Source: Gammaproteobacteria bacterium
GTDB taxonomy: Bacteria; Pseudomonadota; Gammaproteobacteria; Thiohalobacterales; Thiohalobacteraceae
Assembly: GCA_018819175.1 (NCBI GenBank)
Contig: JAHJQQ010000031.1
Location: forward strand, 20,385 to 84,384
Direction: 5' to 3'
DNA: 64,000 nucleotides
Made by a program: the position numbers and the translations under genes. Position 1 is the stretch's first letter. The number at the start of each line of letters is the position of its first letter. Positions 30,598-38,479 of this stretch are shown here, piece after piece. The notes below the pieces were generated by a model. That model was not told the origin of the DNA, did not search any database, and saw only the letters and a list, made by a program, of their open reading frames with translations.

Positions 30598-30975
30598 ATG
30601 TCAATCGATATGCTTAAAGTTATCGGTGCCGCGGACCTGCCTCGTGTGAATCAACCTTCTCCCGTCGGCAAACTTCAGGCCGTTTCTGAAACGGATAAGG
30701 GGAAGGAGGTTGCCGCGAATGGCGATTCCTTGCCGCAGGAAGAGTCCAATCAGACTACCAAGGTCGAACAGGCAGTGAATCAGATGAATCAATTTGTGCA
30801 GACGCTGAATCGCGATCTGCAGTTTAGTGTTGACGAGGACAGTGGTCGTACCGTAGTCAAAGTCCTTGATACAGAAACCAAGGAAGTTATCCGTCAGATC
30901 CCTTCTGAAGAACTGCTGCGGATGGCTACCTATCTAACAGACGGTGGTGGTCTACTACTCAAGGTGCAGGCCTGA
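30598..30975 (+). CDS. flaG: Flagellar protein FlaG
   Basis: 125 aa from the ATG at 30598 with AGGTGA 6 bases upstream; an in-frame GTG at 30589 overlaps that ribosome site and is less likely. The C-terminal FlaG domain is clear (QFVQTLNRDLQFSVDEDSGR, then VVKVLDTETKEVIRQIPSEE, LLRMATYL). FlaG affects filament length in several bacteria. Its place between fliC and fliD is typical of Pseudomonas and Vibrio. Confidence 0.92.
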   Translation: MSIDMLKVIGAADLPRVNQPSPVGKLQAVSETDKGKEVAANGDSLPQEESNQTTKVEQAVNQMNQFVQTLNRDLQFSVDEDSGRTVVKVLDTETKEVIRQIPSEELLRMATYLTDGGGLLLKVQA

Positions 30976-31035
30976 TCGTGGTTGGTACCTTTTTTGCTTT
31001 GTAGTAAATAAAGACCGAATGGCAGGAAGGTAGCT

Positions 31036-32346
31036 ATGATTAGTGCACCAGGTGTTGGTTCAGGGTTAGACGTACAGTCTATCGTGTCCCAGCTCATGGC
31101 TGTGGAAAGACGCCCCCTGCAAGCCCTGCAAACTTCCCGTACGGCGCTGGATGCACAGATTAGCGCTTACGGTCGTTTCCGCAGTTCCCTGTCTACCTTC
31201 CAGACCGCTATCAAAGACCTGAAATCCCTTGATGCATTCAAGGTCTACGCTGTCGCATCCACGAATGCCGACGCGGTAACGGCGACCGGAACTTCTGCCG
31301 CCGCTACGGGCACCTTGGATGTGCAGGTCAATCGTCTGGCACAATCACATAAGCAAGGCTCTGTGAGTATTGCTGACACAGGTACCACTACGCTGGGTGC
31401 TGGCGGTGATCAGATGACGATCACCGTGGATGGTAATGCCGTTGCTTTGGATGTGGGCGGCATGACCCTAAGTCAGATCCGCTCTGCAATCAATGAAGCA
31501 GATGCCGGCGTAACGGCAACCATTGTTTCTGAATCGGCCAGCAGTCATCACCTGGTTCTGACCTCGAACGAGACCGGTTCGGCCAAAGCAATGACCCTTG
31601 GATTCACTGGGACCCTGGGTACCGACCTGGGCATGACGATGCTTAATAACGTCGCCACCCTTGCTGAGCTGGATTCCGAAGTCGTTATCGACAATACCTA
31701 CACAGTAACCCGTGGTTCGAACAACATCAGTGATGCGGTTGACGGGCTGACATTGAATCTGAAGGCGGAGACAACAGCCGCAGCGAAACTGACTGTAACG
31801 CGTGACACTGAAGCGGTGGAAAAATCCGTTCAGACCTTTGTCGATGCTTATAACGCCTTGCGGACAACGATTACTAGCCTGCGCGGCAAAGAACTCAAGA
31901 ACGACAGTACACTGCGCGGTATTGAGTCAGCTATACAGAACGTATTCAACACGCCGCCCTCGGGGTTGACGGGTGCTTATGAATACCTCTCCCAGGTTGG
32001 TGTATCCATCCAGAAGGATGGCACGATGAAAGTGGATGCTACGGCACTCACCAAGGCCATCGATACGGATTTCAGCAGTTTGGCAAACGTATTTGCCAAC
32101 GACAGCCAGGGGTATATGTTTCGGCTGGATGTCTCGCTGACCGATCTCTTGAAAACCGACGGGATTATCAAGAGTCGCGAAGACGGTATTGAGTCCAGTA
32201 AGAAATCGTTGAACACACGAATCGAGAGCATGGAATATCGACTTGGCTTGGTTGAGCAGCGCTATCGATCGCAATTTAACGCTTTGGATACCATGCTGGG
32301 CCAGATGAGAACTACCAGTACTTATCTGACCCAGCAGTTTGGCTAA
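31036..32346 (+). CDS. fliD: Filament cap protein FliD (HAP2)
   Basis: 436 aa. FliD caps the filament and folds incoming flagellin. The N-terminal domain starts MISAPGVGSGLDVQSIVSQL and MAVERRPLQALQ; the C-terminal domain contains TFVDAYNALRTTITSL and ends with the coiled-coil leg (RIESMEYRLGLVEQRYRSQF, then NALDTMLGQM and TYLTQQFG). GGAAGG precedes the ATG. Confidence 0.95.
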   Translation: MISAPGVGSGLDVQSIVSQLMAVERRPLQALQTSRTALDAQISAYGRFRSSLSTFQTAIKDLKSLDAFKVYAVASTNADAVTATGTSAAATGTLDVQVNRLAQSHKQGSVSIADTGTTTLGAGGDQMTITVDGNAVALDVGGMTLSQIRSAINEADAGVTATIVSESASSHHLVLTSNETGSAKAMTLGFTGTLGTDLGMTMLNNVATLAELDSEVVIDNTYTVTRGSNNISDAVDGLTLNLKAETTAAAKLTVTRDTEAVEKSVQTFVDAYNALRTTITSLRGKELKNDSTLRGIESAIQNVFNTPPSGLTGAYEYLSQVGVSIQKDGTMKVDATALTKAIDTDFSSLANVFANDSQGYMFRLDVSLTDLLKTDGIIKSREDGIESSKKSLNTRIESMEYRLGLVEQRYRSQFNALDTMLGQMRTTSTYLTQQFG

Positions 32347-32372
32347 AGGTCGGAAGAGTTTCTTGGCCGTGA

Positions 32373-32424
32373 ACGTTACACCTTAGTGGTGTGTGGCCCG
32401 GGCATGAAGCAGGGCCATTAACGT
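32373..32424 (+). other. Predicted three-way RNA junction in the fliD-fliS gap
   Basis: Nested inverted repeats: outer ACGTTA (32373-32378) with TAACGT (32419-32424); inner ACACC (32378-32382) with GGTGT (32388-32392); and TGGCCC (32394-32399) with GGGCCA (32412-32417). Together they can fold as a two-arm junction closed by the outer stem. It lies 26 bases before fliS and has no T-tract, so it looks like a processing or translation-control structure rather than a terminator. Confidence 0.5.
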
Positions 32425-32450
32425 AACAAGTATTTTTAGAGGGAAGAAAA

Positions 32451-32882
32451 ATGACGTACCCCAACGCACAGAACGCACTTGGCCAATACAGCAAAATGGC
32501 GGTGCATGCCGGTGTGGAGTCAGCAAGCCCACACCGACTTATTCTGATGCTCATGGATGGAGCTCTGGAAAAGATTGCTCGCGCAAAAGGATATATGCAG
32601 CGTAATGAAATACGTGCCAAGGGCCAGCAGATCGGTTGGGCAATCTCCATTCTCGAAGGACTCAAAGCGAGTCTCAACAAGGCAGAGGGTGGTGAAATCG
32701 CCAACAATCTGGAGGATCTGTACATCTACATGGAACGACGCCTGATTGATGCGAATCGTGATAACGATGTGGCTGTACTCGATGAGGTGACGGGTCTGAT
32801 GCGCCAGCTCAAAGAAGGTTGGGAAGCCATTGGTGATCAGGTCAGTTCCCATCCGGCACCAGGCAAGGCTATTGGCGAGTGA
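32451..32882 (+). CDS. fliS: Flagellin export chaperone FliS
   Basis: 143 aa. FliS binds the flagellin C-terminus and prevents early polymerisation. The family signature ESASPHRLILMLMDGALEKI at about residues 23-42 is clear, followed by GQQIGWAISILEGLKASLN and LYIYMERRLIDAN. AGAGGGAAG precedes the ATG. The stop codon overlaps the next gene. Confidence 0.95.
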   Translation: MTYPNAQNALGQYSKMAVHAGVESASPHRLILMLMDGALEKIARAKGYMQRNEIRAKGQQIGWAISILEGLKASLNKAEGGEIANNLEDLYIYMERRLIDANRDNDVAVLDEVTGLMRQLKEGWEAIGDQVSSHPAPGKAIGE

Positions 32883-33211
32883 ATACGGCCGTTACAATGG
32901 CGCCTGTCGAAAGCGATCGGGTCGATAGGCTCAGGTCGCTTACCCAGGATTTGCTGAATGCTGCACGTGCAGGTGACTGGGATGCGACGACCCAACTCGA
33001 AGCCGAACGAAGACCGTTGCTGTACCAAATTTTCGGTGCAGTGACGCCTGGGCAGCACATTCGCTATCGCGCGTTACTGCAGGATATTCTCAGTGTCGAT
33101 CGCGAGGTCATGCAGCTTGCTCAGTGTCGGCGGGATGAACTGGCGGGCTTGCTGCATCAGGTCGGGCACGGCCGCTCCGCACTCAAGGCCTATGAAAGCA
33201 ATACACGCTGA
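32879..33211 (+). CDS. fliT: FliT-like flagellar export chaperone
   Basis: 110 aa, all helical in appearance, with RLRSLTQDLLNAARAGDWDAT near residues 16-36 (the FliT-type first helix), ERRPLLYQIF and a C-terminal LKAYESNTR. FliT-type proteins escort FliD and sometimes other substrates. Placement after fliS is the main support, since FliT sequences vary widely. The GTG start overlaps the fliS stop by 4 bases; an ATG at 32897 is an alternative. Confidence 0.75.
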   Translation: MNTAVTMAPVESDRVDRLRSLTQDLLNAARAGDWDATTQLEAERRPLLYQIFGAVTPGQHIRYRALLQDILSVDREVMQLAQCRRDELAGLLHQVGHGRSALKAYESNTR

Positions 33212-33221
33212 ACAACAGCGT
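33205..33221 (+). terminator. Small hairpin over the fliT stop codon
   Basis: ACGCTG (33205-33210) and CAGCGT (33216-33221) form a 6-base stem around AACAA, followed by AGATTTCC. It is a weak terminator candidate at the end of the flaG-fliDST unit. Confidence 0.3.
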
Positions 33222-33490
33222 AGATTTCCTCGCCAGCATTAAGAGCCGCGAGACTGAGCAGGTATGGCATAGCTGCCGTTAAGAATCGCGCTGAATCAGC
33301 CACTAAACCCCCGCGTTAAACATCCCTTCTGAACAGCCATTACCCTTGAAATCAACCGTGGGCGCTTGACTACGTGGCGTTTTCCATGCTCAATTAGCTA
33401 CTTGCAGCGTAATACTCAGATGGCTTGCTAATGAACTGGCCTGACTGTAGGAGTTGTTGGTGTATTCGGTCTACCCAGGCTGCGAGCGGT

Positions 33491-33509
33491 GTTCGCAATA
33501 TTAGCGAAC
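33491..33509 (+). promoter_or_regulatory. Dyad upstream of the fleQ promoter, possible operator
   Basis: GTTCGC (33491-33496), AATATTA, GCGAAC (33504-33509): perfect 6-base arms, centred about 30 bases before the proposed minus-35 of fleQ. It could bind a regulator of the master activator. No known factor is recognised. Confidence 0.4.
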
Positions 33510-33529
33510 CCTAAAGGAACGTCGGAATT

Positions 33530-33558
33530 TTGACATTTTACGCGTTCAGTGGTTAACT
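33530..33558 (+). promoter_or_regulatory. Probable sigma70 promoter of fleQ
   Basis: TTGACA (33530-33535), a 17-base spacer, then TTAACT (33553-33558): a perfect minus-35 with a weak minus-10. It is the best promoter-like site in the 456-base gap 33212-33667. The rest of that gap holds no credible ORF on either strand, only the dyad at 33491 and the fliT hairpin. fleQ starts at 33668 behind TGGAGGAATAAC. Confidence 0.5.
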
Positions 33559-33667
33559 CTAACGCACCAACATAAAAATCCGGGCAGTACTGGCACAAAA
33601 ATGCAGGCTACACCCCAGCCGCAGCCAGACTCCACCCGGTTGATGAGCAGTCCTGGAGGAATAACGC

Positions 33668-35101
33668 ATGTCTGTAGAAGGCAAAGTGCTGATCATCGAG
33701 GCGGATGCCGAACGCGGCAACGAACTCAGCGCAGTCCTCAAATTTATCGATCGTCAACCGATCATGGTCACCGATTGCAATCAATGGAAGGAGGCGATCG
33801 AAGATCCCGAAGAATTTATTTCGGTGCTGATAGGTCAATGTAAATCGGATAAGGCGCTTGAAAAGCTCCTGAAAGAAATCCACGACATGGATCAGTATCT
33901 GCCTATTTTCTTGCTGGCACATAAAGGCAAGGAACCCACGGTGCAGATCGATGCGAGCTCCTGCATTCTCGGCCGGATCGAATTGCCCTGTCGCTACAGC
34001 CAAGTTACCAATGCGTTGCATCAGGCTGAAGTCTATCGCGAGGCGCATCAGGAATCCGGTCGGCAACGTCCGGTCGATCTGTTCCGTAGTTTGGTCGGTA
34101 GCAGTCGCGCTATCCAGCAAGTGCGTAAATATATCCAGCAGGTCGCCGACTCCGATGCCAATGTATTAATCCTGGGTGAGTCCGGGACTGGCAAAGAAGT
34201 AGTCGCCCGCAATCTGCATTACAATTCTTCGCGTCGCGAAAAAGCCTTTGTACCTATTAACTGCGGTGCAATTCCCAGCGAACTGCTCGAATCCGAATTG
34301 TTCGGCCATGAAAAAGGCGCCTTCACCGGTGCCATCAGTGCCCGCCAGGGCCGCTTTGAAATGGCCGAGGGTGGCACGCTGTTCCTGGACGAAATCGGTG
34401 ATATGAGTCTGCCGATGCAGGTGAAGCTATTGCGTGTACTGCAGGAACGCACCTTTGAACGGGTCGGTAGCAACAAGAGCATCGAAGCCAATGTGCGCGT
34501 GGTTGCTGCAACGCATCGCAATCTGGAAGAAGCGCTGGCCGAGGGTAAATTCCGTGAAGATCTTTACTACCGCTTAAACGTGTTCCCGATCGGGATGCCG
34601 CCGTTGCGTGACCGCGCCGAAGATATCCCGATGCTGGTGAACGAACTGATCCGCCGTATCGAACATGAAAAACGCGGCTCGGTGCGTCTGACTTCCGCTG
34701 CCGTGATGGCGCTCTGCCATTATGCCTGGCCGGGTAATGTGCGTGAGCTGGCCAATCTGATCGAACGTTTGACCATTCTGCATCCCTTCGGTGTGGTGGA
34801 CATCGGCGATCTGCCTGAGAAATTTCAGCTCGACGGAGAGTCCGTACCTCTGGCCAAATTGAGCGAGGAACTGGTGGTGAATCCTCAGCCCTTGGCGTTC
34901 GAAGAACCGCGCCTGCCGCGCGGTGGTATCGATCTGAAGGAGCATCTGAGTACCCTGGAACAGAACTTCATCAAACAGGCCCTGGATGATGCCGGTGGCG
35001 TGGTCGCCCATGCGGCCAAGCGTCTCGGTATGCGCCGCACGACCTTGGTCGAGAAACTGCGCAAGTACGGGTTGCAGCGCGGCGATGCGGCGGGACTTTG
35101 A
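33668..35101 (+). CDS. fleQ: Flagellar master activator FleQ (sigma54-dependent)
   Basis: 477 aa. The N-terminal FleQ domain (1-120) is receiver-like but lacks the phosphorylatable Asp at the end of its third strand (FISVLIGQ), as in Pseudomonas FleQ. The AAA+ domain has Walker A GESGTGKE (170-177), GAFTGA (217-222) for sigma54 contact and Walker B GGTLFLDEIGD (235-245). The C-terminal Fis-type helix-turn-helix is at about 445-475. FleQ activates sigma54 class II genes and responds to c-di-GMP and FleN/FlhG in Pseudomonas. A strong terminator follows it. Confidence 0.95.
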   Translation: MSVEGKVLIIEADAERGNELSAVLKFIDRQPIMVTDCNQWKEAIEDPEEFISVLIGQCKSDKALEKLLKEIHDMDQYLPIFLLAHKGKEPTVQIDASSCILGRIELPCRYSQVTNALHQAEVYREAHQESGRQRPVDLFRSLVGSSRAIQQVRKYIQQVADSDANVLILGESGTGKEVVARNLHYNSSRREKAFVPINCGAIPSELLESELFGHEKGAFTGAISARQGRFEMAEGGTLFLDEIGDMSLPMQVKLLRVLQERTFERVGSNKSIEANVRVVAATHRNLEEALAEGKFREDLYYRLNVFPIGMPPLRDRAEDIPMLVNELIRRIEHEKRGSVRLTSAAVMALCHYAWPGNVRELANLIERLTILHPFGVVDIGDLPEKFQLDGESVPLAKLSEELVVNPQPLAFEEPRLPRGGIDLKEHLSTLEQNFIKQALDDAGGVVAHAAKRLGMRRTTLVEKLRKYGLQRGDAAGL

Positions 35102-35150
35102 CGTCGATTGGAAGTGCTACTTCAACCTTCTGATCCTGAAGGTAAACTAT

Positions 35151-35181
35151 AAAAATCCCGGCTCAGCCCGGGATTTTTTTT
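35151..35181 (+). terminator. Strong rho-independent terminator after fleQ
   Basis: ATCCCGG (35155-35161) and CCGGGAT (35168-35174) with A-runs before and an 8-base T-run after. The symmetric A/T flanks would allow termination on either strand. It separates fleQ from fleSR. Confidence 0.93.
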
Positions 35182-35247
35182 GGCCAAAATATCCGCTCTG
35201 CGGCGGTGAATCCGGGGCGGATCTGCAGGGGATCCCTCTGCATGTGA

Positions 35248-35267
35248 CGTCAAATTGACGACGTCAA
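35248..35267 (+). promoter_or_regulatory. Alternating CGTCAA/TTGACG half-sites upstream of the fleS promoter
   Basis: Three half-sites in alternating orientation start at 35248 (CGTCAA), 35255 (TTGACG) and 35262 (CGTCAA), spaced exactly 7 bases, giving two overlapping perfect 13-bp palindromes. It lies 46 bases before the sigma54 box, a suitable enhancer distance. GTCA and TGAC half-sites resemble the Pseudomonas FleQ box (GTCaNTAAAtTGAC) but with shorter spacing. FleQ activates fleSR in Pseudomonas. Confidence 0.65.
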
Positions 35268-35312
35268 AGTCTAGCCGTTTTAACTTGTTGATCTGGATGT
35301 GTTTCATCTCCT

Positions 35313-35328
35313 GGGCATGCTTGTTGCT
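35313..35328 (+). promoter_or_regulatory. Sigma54 promoter of fleSR
   Basis: GGGCATGCTTGTTGCT matches the RpoN consensus with exact GG-N10-GC spacing (first T replaced by G). It is 54 bases before fleS. Expected activator: FleQ. Confidence 0.85.
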
Positions 35329-35381
35329 TTGAATCCGACACCGAGGGCAATTGCCCATAGTGATTCAGGAGTCAAATCGAC

Positions 35382-36614
35382 ATGAGCCTCGATCCCCGTA
35401 GCCAAGCACTGGTAGAAGCCTTTGAGGCCTTCAACCAGATGTCTGTGCAACTCGAACAGTCCTACCGGGAACTCGAACTGCGTGTCGCTGAGTTGAGTGG
35501 CGAGTTAGCCGAGGCCCGTTCCGAACGGGTTGAGCAGCTGGCCGAAAAGGCACGTTTGGTGGATCGCTTGCAGATTCTGCTGGAAACCCTGCCGGCGGGT
35601 GTCTTGGTACTGGATGGCGTCGAACGGGTCCGCGAATGCAATCGTGTCGCGGTCAACCAACTGGGTGAGCCGCTGATTGGCGAACATTGGTCGGTCATTA
35701 CCGCACGTGCCTTCCGTATGCAGGAAAGCCGTGGTGCCGAAATCGCCTTGCGTGACGGTCGTCGCGTCAATATTGCCAGCCGCGCGCTGGATAGCGAACC
35801 AGGCCGCATCCTGGTGTTGCAGGATGTCACCGACACGCATGAGTTACACGAGCGCGCGTCACGCCAGCAGCGTTTGAGCGCCATGGGTGAAATGGCGGCG
35901 AGCCTGGCCCATCAGATCCGCACGCCGTTGTCAGCTGCGCTGTTGTATACATCGCATCTTGGAAAGGAACAGTTGCCCATCGGTGATCGGGCACGTTTCG
36001 CTGGTCGCCTGACAGATCGTCTGAGCCATCTGGAACGTCTGGTCAACGACATGCTGACTTTCGCACGTGGTGGCAGTGGTGGCGCAGAACGATTCAGTGT
36101 CAGCGAACTCGTTAATGCTTTCCAGCAAGCCATCGAGAGCCAATTACAACAAGCCGGTGCCCGTTGCTGGGTACAGAATGCCGCGCCCATGATGCAGCTG
36201 GTGGGTAATAAAGATGCCTTGGTGAGTGCGCTCGGCAATCTGGTGACCAACAGTCTGCAGGTCATGCCGCAGGGCGCTGAATTGGATTTCAATGTTCAGA
36301 CCACCGAGACCGGTGAGATCGAACTGCGGCTGCGCGATAACGGCCCAGGCATACCCAAAGCTGCGCGGGAACGCATCTTTGATCCATTTTATACGACACG
36401 TGCCGGCGGTACCGGCTTAGGTCTCGCCGTCGTGCAGGCGACACTTCGCGCGCATCACGGTGATGTGCAGGTGGAGTCCCCGGAGAACGGTGGCACGGAG
36501 TTTGTCATGCATCTGCCGAACGCGCTGGCCTCGGCCAATCTGCCCGGTGGTTTACGCACCAGTTACCTCACTAGCACAATGCCGATTGCCACCGTGGTTT
36601 GTGGCATCAATTGA
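35382..36614 (+). CDS. fleS: Flagellar sensor histidine kinase FleS
   Basis: 410 aa, cytoplasmic with no membrane segment. A coiled-coil N-terminus (15-65), a PAS-like domain (about 66-150), the HisKA box SLAHQIRTPLSAALLY with His177, and an HATPase domain with the N box NLVTNS (286-291), DNGPGIP (319-325) and GGTGLGLAV (342-350). With FleR it controls class III flagellar genes in the Pseudomonas scheme. AGGAGT lies upstream, and fleR follows after 10 bases. Confidence 0.92.
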   Translation: MSLDPRSQALVEAFEAFNQMSVQLEQSYRELELRVAELSGELAEARSERVEQLAEKARLVDRLQILLETLPAGVLVLDGVERVRECNRVAVNQLGEPLIGEHWSVITARAFRMQESRGAEIALRDGRRVNIASRALDSEPGRILVLQDVTDTHELHERASRQQRLSAMGEMAASLAHQIRTPLSAALLYTSHLGKEQLPIGDRARFAGRLTDRLSHLERLVNDMLTFARGGSGGAERFSVSELVNAFQQAIESQLQQAGARCWVQNAAPMMQLVGNKDALVSALGNLVTNSLQVMPQGAELDFNVQTTETGEIELRLRDNGPGIPKAARERIFDPFYTTRAGGTGLGLAVVQATLRAHHGDVQVESPENGGTEFVMHLPNALASANLPGGLRTSYLTSTMPIATVVCGIN

Positions 36615-36624
36615 GGAGTTATTA

Positions 36625-37983
36625 ATGAATCAAGCAACCGTCCTGATCGTTGAAGACGACCCGAGCTTACGTGAAGCCTTGTGCGACACGTTAAAGCTGG
36701 CGGGTTATGCGGTTAAGGCGGCCATGGATGGCCCGGCAGCATTGGAAGTCCTGGAGCGCGAGGCCATCAGTATGGTGGTGAGCGATGTGCAGATGCCGAA
36801 ACTGGATGGCCACAGCCTGCTGAAACGTATTCGCAGTCGTAATCCGGATCTGCCGGTGGTGCTGATGACCGCTTATGGCACAGTACAGAAAGCCGTCGAT
36901 GCCATGCGTTGCGGCGCGGCCGATTATCTGATGAAACCCTTTGATGCCGATGTGCTGGTGGATATGGTCAGTCGTTATCTGCCGCCGCCGCGTTCCAAAG
37001 AGACGGCCGTGGTGGCCGAAGATCCCCGCACCCGCGAACTGCTGGCCTTGGCCGGCCGTGTTGCAAAGACCGATGCAACGGTGATGATTACCGGTGAATC
37101 CGGCAGCGGCAAAGAGGTGTTTGCCTGTTACATACATGAACAATCCAAACGTGCGTCCGGTCCGTTCGTGGCCATCAATTGCGCGGCGATCCCGGAAAAT
37201 ATGCTGGAGGCCGTCCTGTTCGGTTACGAAAAGGGCGCCTTCACCGGTGCCTATCAGTCGCGCCCCGGTAAATTCGAACAGGCGCAGGGCGGCACACTTT
37301 TACTCGACGAAATTTCTGAAATGGATCTGGGTCTGCAGGCTAAATTGCTGCGGGTACTCCAGGAGCGTGAAGTCGAACGCCTGGGTGGTCGCGACATGAT
37401 CGCTCTGGATGTGCGCGTGATTGCAACATCCAATCGGATCATGCGTGAAGAGGTGGCCGCCGGCCGTTTCCGTGAGGATCTGTTCTACCGCCTGAATGTC
37501 TTTCCCCTGCATCTCGCACCACTGCGTGACCGACCCAGCGATATCCTGCCGATTGCTCAACGCATGATTGAACGTCATTGCCCTGCGGGTAAACCGGTGC
37601 CGAGTTTGTGTCCGAATGCGGAACGTCAGGTGTTGTCCTATCCCTGGCCTGGCAATGTGCGCGAGCTCGAAAACGTCCTGCAGCGCGCCATTATTCTGAT
37701 GTCTGGCGATTGCATCGAAGCGTCCGACCTGCATTTTGAAACCGTGTCTTCCACGGGTGTGACGACGGAGCCCGCTGGTCGGTTAGAAGCCAGGGCTGCC
37801 ATTACCAATAACGATCGTCTGGACGATGACCTGAAAAATCACGAGCAGACCTTGATTCTGGAGGCGCTGGCCGCCGGCAAAGGCAGTCGCAAGGTGGCCG
37901 CTGAACGGCTAGGTATCAGCCCGCGGACGCTGCGCTACAAACTGGCCCGCATGCGCGAAGAAGGGATTGCCGTACCCGGCTGA
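36625..37983 (+). CDS. fleR: Flagellar response regulator FleR (sigma54-dependent)
   Basis: 452 aa from the ATG behind GAGGAG; the open frame from 36460 overlaps fleS in another frame and is not needed. The receiver domain has IVEDDPSLREA and phosphoacceptor Asp54 in SDVQMPKLDG, with YLMKPF. The AAA+ domain has GESGSGKE and GAFTGA, and the C-terminal Fis-type helix-turn-helix ends KVAAERLGISPRTLRYKLAR. It activates sigma54 class III promoters after phosphorylation by FleS. Confidence 0.94.
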   Translation: MNQATVLIVEDDPSLREALCDTLKLAGYAVKAAMDGPAALEVLEREAISMVVSDVQMPKLDGHSLLKRIRSRNPDLPVVLMTAYGTVQKAVDAMRCGAADYLMKPFDADVLVDMVSRYLPPPRSKETAVVAEDPRTRELLALAGRVAKTDATVMITGESGSGKEVFACYIHEQSKRASGPFVAINCAAIPENMLEAVLFGYEKGAFTGAYQSRPGKFEQAQGGTLLLDEISEMDLGLQAKLLRVLQEREVERLGGRDMIALDVRVIATSNRIMREEVAAGRFREDLFYRLNVFPLHLAPLRDRPSDILPIAQRMIERHCPAGKPVPSLCPNAERQVLSYPWPGNVRELENVLQRAIILMSGDCIEASDLHFETVSSTGVTTEPAGRLEARAAITNNDRLDDDLKNHEQTLILEALAAGKGSRKVAAERLGISPRTLRYKLARMREEGIAVPG

Positions 37984-37988
37984 TACCG

Positions 37989-38004
37989 TGGCGCAAAATC
38001 TGCA
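37989..38004 (+). promoter_or_regulatory. Sigma54 promoter of the fliE operon
   Basis: TGGCGCAAAATCTGCA keeps TGGC, TGCA and the exact GG-N10-GC spacing, with two other mismatches. It lies 49 bases before fliE and 5 bases after the fleR stop. Confidence 0.7.
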
Positions 38005-38052
38005 TACGACTCATTTCATAACTGGTATTGCATAGGTAGCGAGGAACAAATC

Positions 38053-38376
38053 ATGGCAGACATCGATGTGAATCAGATCTTGATGCAAATGCGATCAATG
38101 GCCGCAGCAGCCCAGGGTGGCGCGGCCGCACAGCCGGCTGCCGCGACACAGGGTGCCGATTTTGCCTCGCTGCTGCAGTCGTCTGTGAATCAGGTCAACT
38201 CCACACAGAAGGCAGCAAGCAATATGGCCGAGGCTTTCGCCAAGGGTGATCCAAGCCTCGATCTTACCGAAGTGATGGTGGCGGTACAGAAATCCAGTGT
38301 GTCGTTCCAGGCCATGGTGCAGGTGCGTAACAAGCTGGTGCAGGCTTACCAAGACGTGATGAACATGCCGATATAA
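38053..38376 (+). CDS. fliE: MS-ring/rod adaptor FliE
   Basis: 107 aa, the normal size. FliE joins the MS ring to the rod and is an early export substrate. The C-terminal conserved region is clear: FAKGDPSLDLTEVMVAVQKS (about 64-83) and SFQAMVQVRNKLVQAYQDVM. The Ala/Gln-rich N-terminus is variable in the family. It is the first gene of the fliEFGHIJ operon. Confidence 0.96.
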   Translation: MADIDVNQILMQMRSMAAAAQGGAAAQPAAATQGADFASLLQSSVNQVNSTQKAASNMAEAFAKGDPSLDLTEVMVAVQKSSVSFQAMVQVRNKLVQAYQDVMNMPI

Positions 38377-38453
38377 GGGCCGGGGGACGAGTTACTAGGG
38401 CAAAGGAAACAGCGTGTTCTTTTACCTCGGCCCTAGTCCCTGGAGACTAGAAT
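38377..38453. repeat. Inverted heptad repeat between fliE and fliF
   Basis: The left part (38377-38405) runs in 7-base steps: GGGCCGG, GGGACGA, GTTACTA, GGGCAAA. The right part (38425-38453), reverse-complemented, reads GTCTCCA, GGGACTA, GGGCCGA. CTAGGGC (38395-38401) pairs with GCCCTAG (38430-38436). It fills most of the fliE-fliF gap and is related to the elements at 5240, 41136, 58643 and 63861. Confidence 0.7.
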
Positions 38454-38479
38454 CCGCCAAGCACAAAGAGTGAGAAGTC

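Noticed and set aside
33591..33607. TGGCACAAAAATGCA upstream of fleQ as a sigma54 box
   Set aside because: The spacing between GG and GC is one base too short, which normally abolishes RpoN promoters. A sigma70 site at 33530-33558 fits better.
36460..36624. N-terminal 55-codon extension of FleR
   Set aside because: It overlaps fleS in another frame; the ATG at 36625 has a good ribosome site and gives the normal receiver-domain start.
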